A stretch of 64,000 bases of DNA. It comes from JAVJSD01 sp040219575. GTDB taxonomy: Bacteria > Planctomycetota > Planctomycetia > Pirellulales > Pirellulaceae. Positions 1-9,300 of the stretch are shown piece after piece (position 1 is the first letter of the stretch; every line of letters starts with the position of its first letter). The position numbers and the translations under genes are program-made. Below the pieces are notes generated by a model that was given only the letters and a program-made list of their open reading frames with translations, did not search any database and was not told the origin of the DNA. The DNA lies in NCBI GenBank assembly GCA_040219575.1, contig JAVJSD010000110.1, forward strand, positions 1-64,000, written 5' to 3'.

Positions 1-55
1 TCTTCACTCGAAAACCCTCCATGCGTTGGCGACTCGGAAGCCTTACACTCCTGAG

Positions 56-403
56 TTACCCAAGAACCGCCGAGAGTTTTCGAGTTTTTTCGTAAAACCG
101 ACCAATGAGGCTCAGAAACTTCGCTTGGTTAGGGTCTAGGACAGGTGCAACGAAGAATCGGCGCGGGCCTGGTTCGATCGGGCTATGGAATTTCATCCTG
201 AACGTCCCAAACTTCTTGGGATTGGGAACGGACCATTCGTAGACCTGGCACGGGACTTTAGGGTCGCCGAGGAACGAACTCTGCTCAAGAACTTGGATTC
301 GTCTGTTCAAAGCCACGCTCGCGTGAAGGCCCATGCTCGCAACGTCAGGCACACCAAGACGTTGCGGCTCAGCTGATCGGAATTCCCTAATAGTTGCGGG
401 CAA
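56..403 (-). CDS. hypothetical protein, 115 aa
   Basis: An open frame of 115 codons with a TTG start and a TAA stop. The composition is normal for a soluble protein, with short basic and aromatic patches in the second half (residues about 60-110), but I recognise no domain. There is no clear Shine-Dalgarno sequence, and it lies at the window edge, divergent from the ATPase gene that follows. It may be a small accessory gene of the integrated element or a chance frame. Function unknown. Confidence 0.35.
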   Translation of the reverse strand: MPATIREFRSAEPQRLGVPDVASMGLHASVALNRRIQVLEQSSFLGDPKVPCQVYEWSVPNPKKFGTFRMKFHSPIEPGPRRFFVAPVLDPNQAKFLSLIGRFYEKTRKLSAVLG

Positions 404-429
404 TCGTTGATCAACAATTGTCGCAGACG

Positions 430-482
430 TTTCGCGCCGCGTGACTGCCTGTGCGTATGTTCACATAGCAGCTGGCGCGAAA
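430..482. repeat. inverted repeat upstream of the ATPase gene
   Basis: TTTCGCGCC at 430-438 is matched by its reverse complement GGCGCGAAA at 474-482, with 35 bases between. It lies in the divergent intergenic region, 62 bases before the ATPase start. It could be a pair of regulator half sites or an RNA stem; its position favours regulation. Inference only. Confidence 0.35.
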
Positions 483-544
483 TCTAGCCAAGAGGCGCAA
501 CCTGACTATTCGCGTGGAGCGCCTGACCAACCAGGAGAACCAGA

Positions 545-1504
545 ATGGACGAAAATTTATTGAGCGAGGATCGGCGTCATCTTCATTCACTGCGTCGCAA
601 ATTGCAGGTCGTTAAGGACCGAGTCGTGGGAGTCGCTCGTCGGCGACACACCGGTTTTTTTCTCGGTGGTCGCGGTGGGATTGGCAAGAGTTTTACCGTC
701 GCGCAGGAATTGGAGAGGCTAGGGGAGCCATACAAGCTCTGGAACTCGACGATGACGGCGCGGTGTCTATTCGACTCCTTCGCCAGCTACCCAGACGCCG
801 TTCACGTCCTTGAGGATGTCGAAACCCTCACGAAGGACCGCCGTGCGATCGGTGTCTTGCGCAGCGCACTCTGGGGAACGCGCCGGGGTCGGGACGGACG
901 GATGGAGCGCGTCATCACCTGGAACGCGAGAGGGGCAAAGGATGACGCAGTCTTCACGGGTGGAGTGATCATGACGAGCAACCGGCGCTTAGCCGATTTG
1001 CCAGAGTTGGATGCGCTGAAGACGCGAATCTCTTGGATGAACTTGGACGTCAGCGATCCCGAGACAGCGGCTCTGATGCGTAGCATCGCAGCGGGCGGTT
1101 GGCCGAAGGACCAACCACTGCTTGATCCGGAGCAGTGCGAGGAGGTGGTTGACTTCATCGTCATCGATGCGGCACTGACGAATCGGCGGCTCGACGTGCG
1201 GCTGCTAATTAACAGCTTTGAAGACCGTCTCCAGTACGAAGATTTTGAGACGGGATGTAGTTGGCAAGACCTAGTCGCGACACGGATTCGCGAGCGTCCG
1301 GTCGTCGCAGACGAGATTGAGCGAAATGGCGTTCGGGCGCAGAAGAGGGCGGCGCAGCTGGAAATTGCACGGCAAGTCACAGGTCTTCCTGCGGAGGAGC
1401 GTCTTCGCGTCTGGCAACAGAAAACGGGCGGTGCCAGCCGGGCGACACTTTATCGGCGACTAGCGGAGTTGGCGGCGATGGATGCTTGCGAATTTGAGAA
1501 TTGA
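545..1504 (+). CDS. AAA-type P-loop ATPase, 319 aa
   Basis: A P-loop ATPase. Walker A is GGRGGIGKS near residues 40-48, the Walker B-like strand is VHVLEDVE near 84-91, and a sensor-1-like strand with an Asn is VIMTSNR near 139-145. The N-terminus is basic. The last 60 residues (TGLPAEERLRVWQQK..GASRATLYRRLAEL) look like a helix-turn-helix. The layout resembles stand-alone DNA-replication or phage ATPases of the DnaC/RuvB kind, often found in planctomycete mobile elements. The start is supported by AGGAGA seven bases upstream. The substrate is unknown; a role in replication or maintenance of the element is inferred from its position near an integrase. Confidence 0.7.
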   Translation: MDENLLSEDRRHLHSLRRKLQVVKDRVVGVARRRHTGFFLGGRGGIGKSFTVAQELERLGEPYKLWNSTMTARCLFDSFASYPDAVHVLEDVETLTKDRRAIGVLRSALWGTRRGRDGRMERVITWNARGAKDDAVFTGGVIMTSNRRLADLPELDALKTRISWMNLDVSDPETAALMRSIAAGGWPKDQPLLDPEQCEEVVDFIVIDAALTNRRLDVRLLINSFEDRLQYEDFETGCSWQDLVATRIRERPVVADEIERNGVRAQKRAAQLEIARQVTGLPAEERLRVWQQKTGGASRATLYRRLAELAAMDACEFEN

Positions 1505-1617
1505 GAATTCTGAGACCGCGTGGCGACTGGAATTGAATCTGTCGGATTGCACCAGCGCTCCCCGTGTAGAATCCTGTTTTATCTGGCCAATCTAGTCTAG
1601 ACAGCTGCAATGGATGT

Positions 1618-1788
1618 CGTGTCGAGGGCGAAGCGGCCAATGCCCCTTTGGGCTATTCTGTCGGCAGCGCCGGTGATCTAAACGGCGACGGATTTGATGA
1701 CATCATCGCGGGGGGCAATCCGACCTCTGCGCTCGCGGTGTGCGCGAACATGCCGTCTATCCGCCTTTCGACTACCGAATTGCCATAG
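1618..1788 (+). pseudogene. remnant of an FG-GAP repeat protein
   Basis: One frame reads RVEGEAANAPLGYSVGSAGD followed by LNGDGFDDIIAGGNP, which is one FG-GAP/integrin-alpha type repeat with its Ca-binding DxNxDGxxD loop. The frame has no start nearby, and the reading after the repeat loses the motif and stops within about 20 codons. FG-GAP proteins are large secreted proteins common in planctomycetes, so this is a scar of a deleted or interrupted host gene. The rest of 1505-1987 holds nothing I can support. Confidence 0.65.
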
Positions 1789-1987
1789 AACTTGGACGTC
1801 GAGCGTTCTCTCGCGCCGCTTTCACGCTCACAAGGGCGGGATTCGCCGCCATTTGGCGAATCCCGCCTCGCGCAAGAATCGCTGGACCAGTTTACCTCCC
1901 ATCAATTCGGCGACACATGGTGGTCGTCACGCAATTCACTTCAATTATGGATCGATCTACGAGCGAGCGTTCTAGGGCTGACGCGAT

Positions 1988-2290
1988 TCATGCGCTGTCC
2001 TCATCAAGCAAACCAGCATCGCGTAGCCGTCGACGATTTGAGGCCGACCGCGTCACTGCCGGCTGGTGAGTCTCGATACCTGCGCGCTTGTCGCTAGATT
2101 TCGCGATGAAATCTGCTAGCGCAGCTTTGGTCGAATAGACGCGGCCTGATATCCGCACAACTTCAAGCTTCGCGCCGTTGATGCCCTTGGTTTGCCACCG
2201 CCAGCGTGTCGCTGGACTTGGGCGTCGAGGAAGCCGCTTGACTAGTTCACTAAGCAGTTCGAGGTCATCGCCGAAAGGGTCGATCGCCAC
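1988..2290 (-). CDS. DUF1580 family protein, 100 aa
   Basis: A small basic protein opening MAIDPFGDDLELLSELVKRL, followed by RPSPATRWRWQTKGINGAKLE and VRISGRVYSTKAALADFIA. This is the pattern of DUF1580, a family nearly confined to planctomycetes: a helix-turn-helix like that of excisionases (recognition region around TRWRWQTKGI) followed by a short wing (GRVYSTKAAL). Such genes commonly sit downstream of tyrosine integrases, as here, so an excisionase or directionality role is plausible but inferred. The C-terminal 30 residues are a basic low-complexity tail. Confidence 0.8.
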   Translation of the reverse strand: MAIDPFGDDLELLSELVKRLPRRPSPATRWRWQTKGINGAKLEVVRISGRVYSTKAALADFIAKSSDKRAGIETHQPAVTRSASNRRRLRDAGLLDEDSA

Positions 2291-2704
2291 AGTTACCTCC
2301 TAGCCGGTAACCGTTAGCGTACAGGCGCACGGCGACCGGCAAGTTCAGGGAACTTGAATGGCCGTGCGGAGTAGGCTGCGGCTCAGAAGCCGCTACTGAA
2401 GCGATCCACGAGTGATGTCCTTACCCCCTGCTTGCTGGGATCGAGCTTCGCCATTCCGCCGCAAGCAATATGCGGCCGATCGGGTGCGTCTGGTTTTTAG
2501 CTCGCCGATGGATCGACACCCACGCGCGGCATGCCAAGTGACGTTAGGCCTATTACCGTTTACGCTCACGTGAGCTACTCAGTCGGCTGGCGTCGATCGA
2601 GGGCTCGCTCTCCGAGCGAGCAGATGGCAACGAACGACCCAATGGAGACTATATCGGCATTTCCGCCAGATTCAAGATCTCGCTCTGGTTTTCGATCTCC
2701 GTAT
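2291..2704. other. intergenic region, no gene supported
   Basis: About 410 bases between the DUF1580 and integrase genes. A short hairpin (AAGTTC/GAACTT near 2341-2355) and another (GCGGCT/AGCCGC near 2379-2395) are visible, without a T-tract. No coding frame with a credible start and family resemblance was seen. Confidence 0.5.
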
Positions 2705-3961
2705 TCATCCAATCTCTCGCATTACGTCGGCGGCGCGGGTGAAATCCGCCTCGGCGTAAATGAGGGTGGTATCTGGACTGGCATGCCCTAGGACTGTTCG
2801 CGCCGCTTCGATGCCAAATCGTCTGCGAAGCTCGGTGGCTCGGTTGTGTCGCAATTGGTTCGGCGTCCAGCAGTTGTTCCTGCGCCATTCGCGCGCCTCC
2901 GCTTGGCGTCGCGTCCGTTCCATCTTATCCAGCTTTTGCGGAATACATCGCAGGTCCTTTGGCATTCCGAATGCCAATTCGCAGGCGCGCTGCACGGCGC
3001 GGCGATAGCTGTCCTTCGTGTAACGCTCCATGGGAGGCCGCGCTCGGTCCGCCTTGAGTTTCCTGGCTTGCTGTGAAGGAGTCACTTTTGACTTGCGTGC
3101 GGCACGCCGGGCGGCGTTGCGCTCGCGCTCCGAATCTTGGGGAGAAAAGCAGTAGGCGTGCGGCTCACGATCGAGGTACGGTCGAAGGACCTCTTGTGCC
3201 TGGGGGCCAAGGAAAATCCGTCGCTGCTTCCCGTGATGTTCGGTCTTGTGAAACTCCGGGACGTAGCGCCACACGCCGTCCGTTCCCTGCGTTATGTCAC
3301 AGGGCCTGATCGCACAGATCTCGCCTGGTCGCGAGCCGGTGAGGAGTTGCAGTCTGACCATTGCCGCGACTGTTGTCGGTAGGTGAGGCAAAGTGGCCTG
3401 CACCGCTGCGTCGTCGACAGGCTCTACCGGTCTGGACTCTTCCGCATTGGTGCGTCCCTTCCTCAGTCCCTTCACGGACGAGAGGGCCGATGCGACCGCC
3501 GGGGCGACGTACTCCTCGCTCACTCCCCACGTGAACATCCGTTTAATGCGATCGACCATTCGGTTGATGTTCGTGCGGCAGTGGCCGACGCGGATCAGGT
3601 CTTCGCGGACCTGCTTCAGTTTGCGGGGCCCAAAGTCGCGGATAGGGGAAGTCCCAAATCGTCGTATGAGTGGGCGAAGGGCGTGGCGGATCGAGGTGAT
3701 CTCGGAGGTCGGCTCTCCGTTCGGCTTTCGGTAGTAGGAACTGGCGAATTCGATGTACAGCAGCGCGAGGTCGTCCACCGACAACGTGTACTGGGTGGTG
3801 TCGCCGTTGCGGAGGAGCCATTGTGTGACCAGCGCCTCGTAACGCTCACGGCTCTCCGGTGAGTCGTGCGGACCAAGGTAGTGGTCCTTGCCGTCAATTC
3901 TCACCCGGGCTTGGCCGGTCGGCTTGTGGAGTAAGTACGAGGGCTTTCGCTTGATTGGCAT
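2705..3961 (-). CDS. tyrosine-type site-specific integrase, 418 aa
   Basis: A phage-type tyrosine recombinase. It has an N-terminal arm-type DNA-binding region (residues 1-60), a SAM-like core-binding domain (about 60-180) and a catalytic domain with Arg I in LLTGSRPGE (near 209), HxxR in QLRHNRAT (near 371) and the nucleophile Tyr in LGHASPDTTLIYAEAD (near 401). All the signature residues I looked for are present, so it is probably active. The start has an excellent Shine-Dalgarno (AAAGGAGG) about eight bases upstream. The gene reads away from the att-like sequence at 4124-4137 and is followed by the DUF1580 gene. It lies outside the inferred prophage, so it may belong to a second element in tandem. 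Confidence 0.93.
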   Translation of the reverse strand: MPIKRKPSYLLHKPTGQARVRIDGKDHYLGPHDSPESRERYEALVTQWLLRNGDTTQYTLSVDDLALLYIEFASSYYRKPNGEPTSEITSIRHALRPLIRRFGTSPIRDFGPRKLKQVREDLIRVGHCRTNINRMVDRIKRMFTWGVSEEYVAPAVASALSSVKGLRKGRTNAEESRPVEPVDDAAVQATLPHLPTTVAAMVRLQLLTGSRPGEICAIRPCDITQGTDGVWRYVPEFHKTEHHGKQRRIFLGPQAQEVLRPYLDREPHAYCFSPQDSERERNAARRAARKSKVTPSQQARKLKADRARPPMERYTKDSYRRAVQRACELAFGMPKDLRCIPQKLDKMERTRRQAEAREWRRNNCWTPNQLRHNRATELRRRFGIEAARTVLGHASPDTTLIYAEADFTRAADVMREIG

Positions 3962-3983
3962 CGCGGCCTCCTTTCGGAGTCGA

Positions 3984-4007
3984 GTGAACTGGGTAACCCA
4001 GTTTCAC
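3984..4007. promoter_or_regulatory. dyad before the integrase gene, operator candidate
   Basis: GTGAACTGGGT and ACCCAGTTTCAC form a near-perfect palindrome (CTGGGT-A-ACCCAG core, GTGAA/TTCAC outer arms with one extra T), centred about 35 bases upstream of the integrase start. The position suits autoregulation or excisionase binding. Inference from symmetry and location. Confidence 0.45.
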
Positions 4008-4123
4008 GCCGCGCTGCCAGACTCAACCGAATACGTGGTAGAAAGGTGGTAGTCGGTCGACTTTTCGCTGAAGATCAGCGTGGGCAGGTAATCGTAAGTA
4101 ACGATTCGGCAACAGGTTGTAAA

Positions 4124-4137
4124 AGTCGGGGCGACTG
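4124..4137. other. putative attachment-site core (left copy)
   Basis: AGTCGGGGCGACTG here is identical, in the same orientation, to 47425-47438, which covers the 3' end of the tRNA-Pro gene. With the AA at 4121-4122 the match is 16 of 17. A 14-base exact direct repeat joining a tRNA 3' end to a site next to an integrase gene fits a prophage attachment duplication about 43.3 kb apart. The core contains a short inverted repeat (AGTCG-GGG-CGACT). Confidence 0.5.
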
Positions 4138-4237
4138 TCCTTCGTTTGAACCGTGGATCGCCGCTCTGGTCGACACGGCGCTCTCGCCAAACGCCGAAGC
4201 CCTTGTGGCGACGCGGGTTGTGCGGCTTTCGGCGTGA

Positions 4238-5956
4238 TCACTGGTCGCCTTCAGCCGGATTGTTCAAGCGGTAGTATCCCGTCCGGGGTGCGCCAACGTA
4301 CTCGATTTTCTCCTCATCCTTCAGCGCCGTCAGGTCGCGATGAGCCGTTTTCACGGAGCACTTGAAGTGCTCGACAACGGCGGGCGCTTTCAAGCGAACC
4401 CCGTCGGCCAGTCGCTGGAGAATCCATGCTGCACGCTCCGTAGCGTCATCATGGACATCGAAGGCATCACGGACATCGTCATCAGGGACATTAGGGACAT
4501 CATCCGATTCGTCGATGTCCGCAATGTCCGTGATCTCTGGCTGCTCGACGTGGTGGACATTTACCGCTTCTGCGAAACGATAGCCTGGGCCACCGCTGAG
4601 AATCACGTCCTTGCGCCCGCATGCGAGACCAGCTTGGCTCCGCAAGGAGGCCATTACGTCGTCGCGTAGATCCCGAATAGATCCTGCCGCCGTTCCCTGT
4701 CCGCCACGCTGCTTGAGTTGGTTCTCCAACTCCGTGCCGCTGTACGCAACAAATGTCCCGTCATTCCGTTTCTGGGACAGCAATTCCAAGACAATCCTTC
4801 TGGACGACGACCGCGGGCCGCTGCAGACGTCGACACCACAGAGTTCTACGCGATCAGCATGGAAAACCATTTCGCCGCCGGCGAATGGTTGCGGATCAGA
4901 GGAATCACCGTGCCTAAGCGGCGACGCCTTGCCGGAGGGTTCTGCAGTTGACGTTTGTGACTGATCCTTCGACGACCTTGAAGCGTCGAATTGCGTGGCG
5001 ATCCGATCCAAATGCTCTGCGAGCCACAGTGCTTGATGCTTGAGGTCTTTACGAATCTCGTCGAGCGCGAAGATGCCTTCTACGTCCTCCCCGCAGGTGC
5101 GAACTGTATATTCAGTTAGAACCTTCGCAAACGCCACACGCGATTCGTGTAGCCGTTCGAGGCGGCCGGAGAAGCTTTGCGCATATTCGGGCGACTTGTG
5201 AAACTCCAAGAGATCAAACGCCTCGCGGCTGCCAATCCAGTCTCTGACGATCCAGGTTTCAAAGACACGGAATGGTGCGTCTTCAGGAACATCGCGCATT
5301 CGAACGAACGAGGGGTCTTTCGCCAAATGCGAAATCTGGTGGAGCATGTGCTGCTTCAGATTGCCTCCCCAGAAGCACAAATCTTCTGCGACGACACGTA
5401 GCGTCTGGCTGACGTCGCCGGCACGAACTGCCTCTGCAAGTCGCCGCCGTCTTGCATCATCTGAGTCGATTTCTCGCAAGACGAACTCGCGATAATCTTT
5501 CTCGAACCTGGCTCGCTTCTCAAAGGCGACGTTTTCGTCGAGCTGCTCTCGGCTACAGGTGTCGATCGGTTCCAGCGACCCGGCGTTGACGCGAAGCCGA
5601 CAGCTCTCGCGCTGGTGATCCACCTTCACGTCCGGTTCCTCGCCAACCTGAACTAGCCAGTGAATGGAGACGACCGATCCCTCTTCAGGGACCGTTTCGG
5701 AATTAGTGCCCGCCAAGAGACGCCTCGGGTCGAACTCGACGGAATACGAATGGGCGTGGTCCGCACGCTCTTCGGGCCGTCCTGTCGCGTAAAGGCAGGC
5801 GTCGCGAAGGTCGCCGAGTTTGCTGGCTGGCTTGAAGTTGTCGTCGGAAAAGTCGAACGGCCGCCGTTGGTTGTCCACAACAACCACGTAAGCTCGACGC
5901 CCGGCTGGGTAGTGGAGATAAAATCGGTGAACGTTGGCGGGGCCAGAATCCGTCAT
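4238..5956 (-). CDS. large winged-helix regulator-like protein, 572 aa
   Basis: I do not recognise the family. The N-terminus (MTDSGPANVHRFYLHYPAGR) leads into an alpha/beta region, then a long helical, charged middle (about 150-330). Two winged-helix-like segments follow: one near residues 390-480 ending SGGPGYRFAEAV, like the C-terminal DNA-binding domain of OmpR-type regulators, and one at the C-terminus (ERAAWILQRLADGVRLKAPAVVEHF onward), DeoR-like. The frame is open back to 6262, but that extension overlaps the divergent HTH gene; the ATG at 5956 has AAGAAGG upstream and is preferred, with ATG 6010 as the alternative. It is divergent from the restriction cassette, so control of that cassette is a reasonable guess. 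Confidence 0.6.
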   Translation of the reverse strand: MTDSGPANVHRFYLHYPAGRRAYVVVVDNQRRPFDFSDDNFKPASKLGDLRDACLYATGRPEERADHAHSYSVEFDPRRLLAGTNSETVPEEGSVVSIHWLVQVGEEPDVKVDHQRESCRLRVNAGSLEPIDTCSREQLDENVAFEKRARFEKDYREFVLREIDSDDARRRRLAEAVRAGDVSQTLRVVAEDLCFWGGNLKQHMLHQISHLAKDPSFVRMRDVPEDAPFRVFETWIVRDWIGSREAFDLLEFHKSPEYAQSFSGRLERLHESRVAFAKVLTEYTVRTCGEDVEGIFALDEIRKDLKHQALWLAEHLDRIATQFDASRSSKDQSQTSTAEPSGKASPLRHGDSSDPQPFAGGEMVFHADRVELCGVDVCSGPRSSSRRIVLELLSQKRNDGTFVAYSGTELENQLKQRGGQGTAAGSIRDLRDDVMASLRSQAGLACGRKDVILSGGPGYRFAEAVNVHHVEQPEITDIADIDESDDVPNVPDDDVRDAFDVHDDATERAAWILQRLADGVRLKAPAVVEHFKCSVKTAHRDLTALKDEEKIEYVGAPRTGYYRLNNPAEGDQ

Positions 5957-6082
5957 TTTCGCAATTTGCCTTCTTTCGCGAGTCGCGGAATGCGCCCCGC
6001 TGACGGACATGCTAGCGGATTGCTGTAGGGTTTGATAGACTTCGCGGGGGTTTGTTTCCGACTCAAATACGACTGGGTTCAG

Positions 6083-6292
6083 ATGACCAAGCTCAAAGAC
6101 TACGTGAAAGTGGCGGAGGCCGCGGACATCCTGGGCGTGTCGCAAGGGACAGTGAGGGCCTGGGCGGAAGCCGGGAAGATCCCCATGTATCGCAATCCGG
6201 CGAATGGCTACCGGCTTTTCAAACCGGCGGATCTGGAGGAATTCCTTCAGAAGACCGCACAACCAGTACCGCCACCCAAAAAAGCACGTTGA
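6083..6292 (+). CDS. small MerR/excisionase-type HTH protein, 69 aa
   Basis: The sequence KDYVKVAEAADILGVSQGTV, then RAWAEAGKIPMYRNPANGYR and LFKPADLEEFL, is a textbook MerR-like/excisionase helix-turn-helix with its wing, as in BldC-type proteins. The frame is open from 6032, but the ATG at 6083 starts the conserved domain. It ends 33 bases before the Res gene and is probably in the same transcript, acting as a control protein for the cassette. It could instead be a phage excisionase; the location favours the former. The tail is Pro/Lys rich. Confidence 0.75.
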   Translation: MTKLKDYVKVAEAADILGVSQGTVRAWAEAGKIPMYRNPANGYRLFKPADLEEFLQKTAQPVPPPKKAR

Positions 6293-6325
6293 ACTGCACG
6301 GCTACCGACCACAGGACGTATCCAT

Positions 6326-9300
6326 ATGGCCAATCCGTTCTTTGAACATCCGATCCTGAACTCCCCATACGAATGCCCACAGCGGCATTGGGAGCTTGAT
6401 GGTCAGGGGCAGCCGACGCAGCAGATCAAAGAGGTACGTCGCCGCGCCGAGTTTATTACGCCGATCCCCAAGCCGAAGAAACGGAAGAAATCTTCGCAGC
6501 AGAAAGAGTTGGTCTTCGACGAGGGTGCAGGACTATCGACCCAGGAGCAGCAGTACGATCCCACTTCGATCATCAACGAGGTTCGAGGACAAGTTGATCG
6601 TTGGCGGGCCCTCTCGAATCCAAGCGAATGGCAGGTGACACCCGAAACCGCTCGTATGCTTCAGCATTGGCGGCACCACGAGTTCTCAGGGGTTCGACCG
6701 TTTTTCTGTCAGGTGGAAGCCATCGAAACGGCGATCTGGCTCACCGAAGTGGCTCCCAACTCGAAGACGGGAAAACGCCTGCTCAGTCACTTGGCGAGCG
6801 CAAACCGAGACGCCAATCCGGAGATTTCCCGGCTTGCGCTAAAGCTCGCAACTGGTGCCGGCAAGACAACTGTCATGGCGATGCTAATTGCATGGCAAAC
6901 AGTCAACTCGGTTCGCCGCCCAAACAGCAAGAAGTTTACTCGTGGATTTTTGGTTGTCGCGCCAGGCCTCACGATCAAAGATCGGTTGCGAGTGCTGCAA
7001 CCGAACGATCCCGACAGCTATTACGCCAGTCGCGAACTCGTGCCCGGCGACATGCTCGATGATCTGAACCGCGCGAAAATCGTTATCACTAACTACCACG
7101 CCTTCAAGCTGCGGGAGCGTGTCGATCTGTCCAAGGGCGGTCGCCAGCTACTACAGGGCAGACGTGGCGATGAACTCAACACGCTCGAAACCGAAGGCCA
7201 AATGCTACAACGCGTCATGCCCGACCTGATGGGCATGAAGAACATCTTGGCACTCAACGACGAGGCCCACCACTGCTACCGCGAAAAGCCCAAGGACGCT
7301 GATGACGTCGACCTAAAAGGGGACGAGCGCAAGGAAGCCGAGAAAAACAATGAAGCCGCTCGTTTGTGGATTTCCGGCCTCGAAGCGGTCAATCGCAAAC
7401 TCGGCTTAGCTCGAGTTTTCGACTTGTCGGCGACGCCGTTTTTCTTACGTGGCTCCGGCTACGCCGAGGGGACGCTCTTCCCCTGGACCATGAGCGACTT
7501 CTCGCTGATGGACGCCATCGAATGTGGCATCGTCAAGTTGCCCCGCGTTCCCGTCGCGGAAAACATCCCCGGCAACGAAATGCCGATGTACCGCAACTTG
7601 TGGGAGAACATTCGCAAAGACATGCCCAAGAAGGGACGCGGCAAAGCCACGGAACTCGATCCGCTCAAACTGCCGACCCGCCTGCAAACCGCTCTGCAAG
7701 CGCTATACGGCCATTACGATAAGACGTTCAAGCTTTGGCAGGATGCCGGCATTAGCGTTCCTCCCTGCTTCATCATCGTTTGCCAGAACACGGCCATCTC
7801 CAAATTGATCTACGACTACATTTCCGGGTTCCATCGCACAAACGAAGATGGATCAACCACCCTGGAAAACGGCCGTCTGGCCCTGTTCCGCAATTTCGAC
7901 GAAACCACAGGCAACCCGCTGCCGCGCCCGAACACGCTGCTGATTGACAGTGAACAACTCGAAGCGGGCGACGCTCTCGACGCGAACTTCCGCAGTATGG
8001 CTTCCGACGAGATCGAACGGTTCCGTCGTGAAATCGTCGAACGTAGCGGCGATCCGCGGTCGGGCGAGAAAATCACCGACCAGGAATTGCTGCGCGAAGT
8101 CATGAACACCGTCGGCAAGGTGGGGCAGCTTGGCGGCTCCATTCGTTGCGTCGTCTCGGTGTCTATGCTCACCGAAGGGTGGGATGCCAATACGGTCACG
8201 CACGTGCTTGGCGTCCGCGCGTTCGGCACGCAGCTTCTCTGCGAACAGGTTATCGGTCGCGCGCTGCGTCGCCAGTCGTATGACCTCAACGAGCAAGACT
8301 TGTTCAACGTCGAATACGCGGACGTGTTTGGCATCCCGTTCGACTTCACAGCCAAGCCAGTTGTGGCACCGCCACAGCCACCGCGCGAAACGATCCAGGT
8401 CAAAGCCGTGCGACCCGACCGCGACGCCCTGGAGATTCGCTTTCCGCGAGTCGAAGGCTATCGCGTCGAACTCCCCGAGGAACGCCTCACGGCGGAATTC
8501 AACGACGACTCCATCCTCACACTCACGCCCGATCTGGTCGGCCCGTCGATCACGCGCAACTCTGGCATTATTGGCGAGGGGGTCGATCTCAACCTCGAGC
8601 ATCTCGGCGACATGCGGCCATCCACGCTCGTCTTTCACGTCACGCAACGCCTGCTCTACACCAAGTGGCGCGACCCTGGCGAAGAACCTAAGCTCCATCT
8701 GTTCGGGCAGCTCAAACGGATTACGAAGCAGTGGCTCGACACCTGCCTCGTTTGCAAAGGCGACACGTACCCAGCGCTGCTCATGTACCAGGAACTGGCC
8801 GACATTGCCTGCAACCGCATTACCGCCGGCATCACGCGGAAGTTTCTTGGTGAGCGCCCCATCAAGGCGTTGCTCGATCCGTACAACCCCACGGGATCGA
8901 CGATGCACGTCCGCTTCAACACGAGCAAGACCGATCGCTGGGAAACCAGTTCCGACCACAGTCACATCAACTGGGTGATTCTCGACAGCGATTGGGAGGC
9001 CGAGTTCTGCCGTGTTGCCGAATCGCATCCGCAAGTGCGGGCCTACGTCAAGAACCACAACCTCGGACTGGAAGTCCCTTACCGTTACGGCAGCGAAACT
9101 CGCAAGTACCGTCCCGACTTCATTGTGCTGGTTGACGATGGCCACCCACCGCACGCGGATGGAACGCCCGACTTGCTGCACCTGATCGTTGAGATCAAAG
9201 GCTACCGTGGCGAGGACGCCAAGGAGAAGAAATCCACGATGGACACCTACTGGATTCCGGGCGTCAATCACGTTGGCAGCTATGGTCGCTGGGCCTTCGC

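Noticed and set aside
4023..4241. A 72-codon frame upstream of the integrase
   Set aside because: Covers the att-like core, has no start signal, and encodes an Arg/Pro-rich sequence without resemblance to a family.
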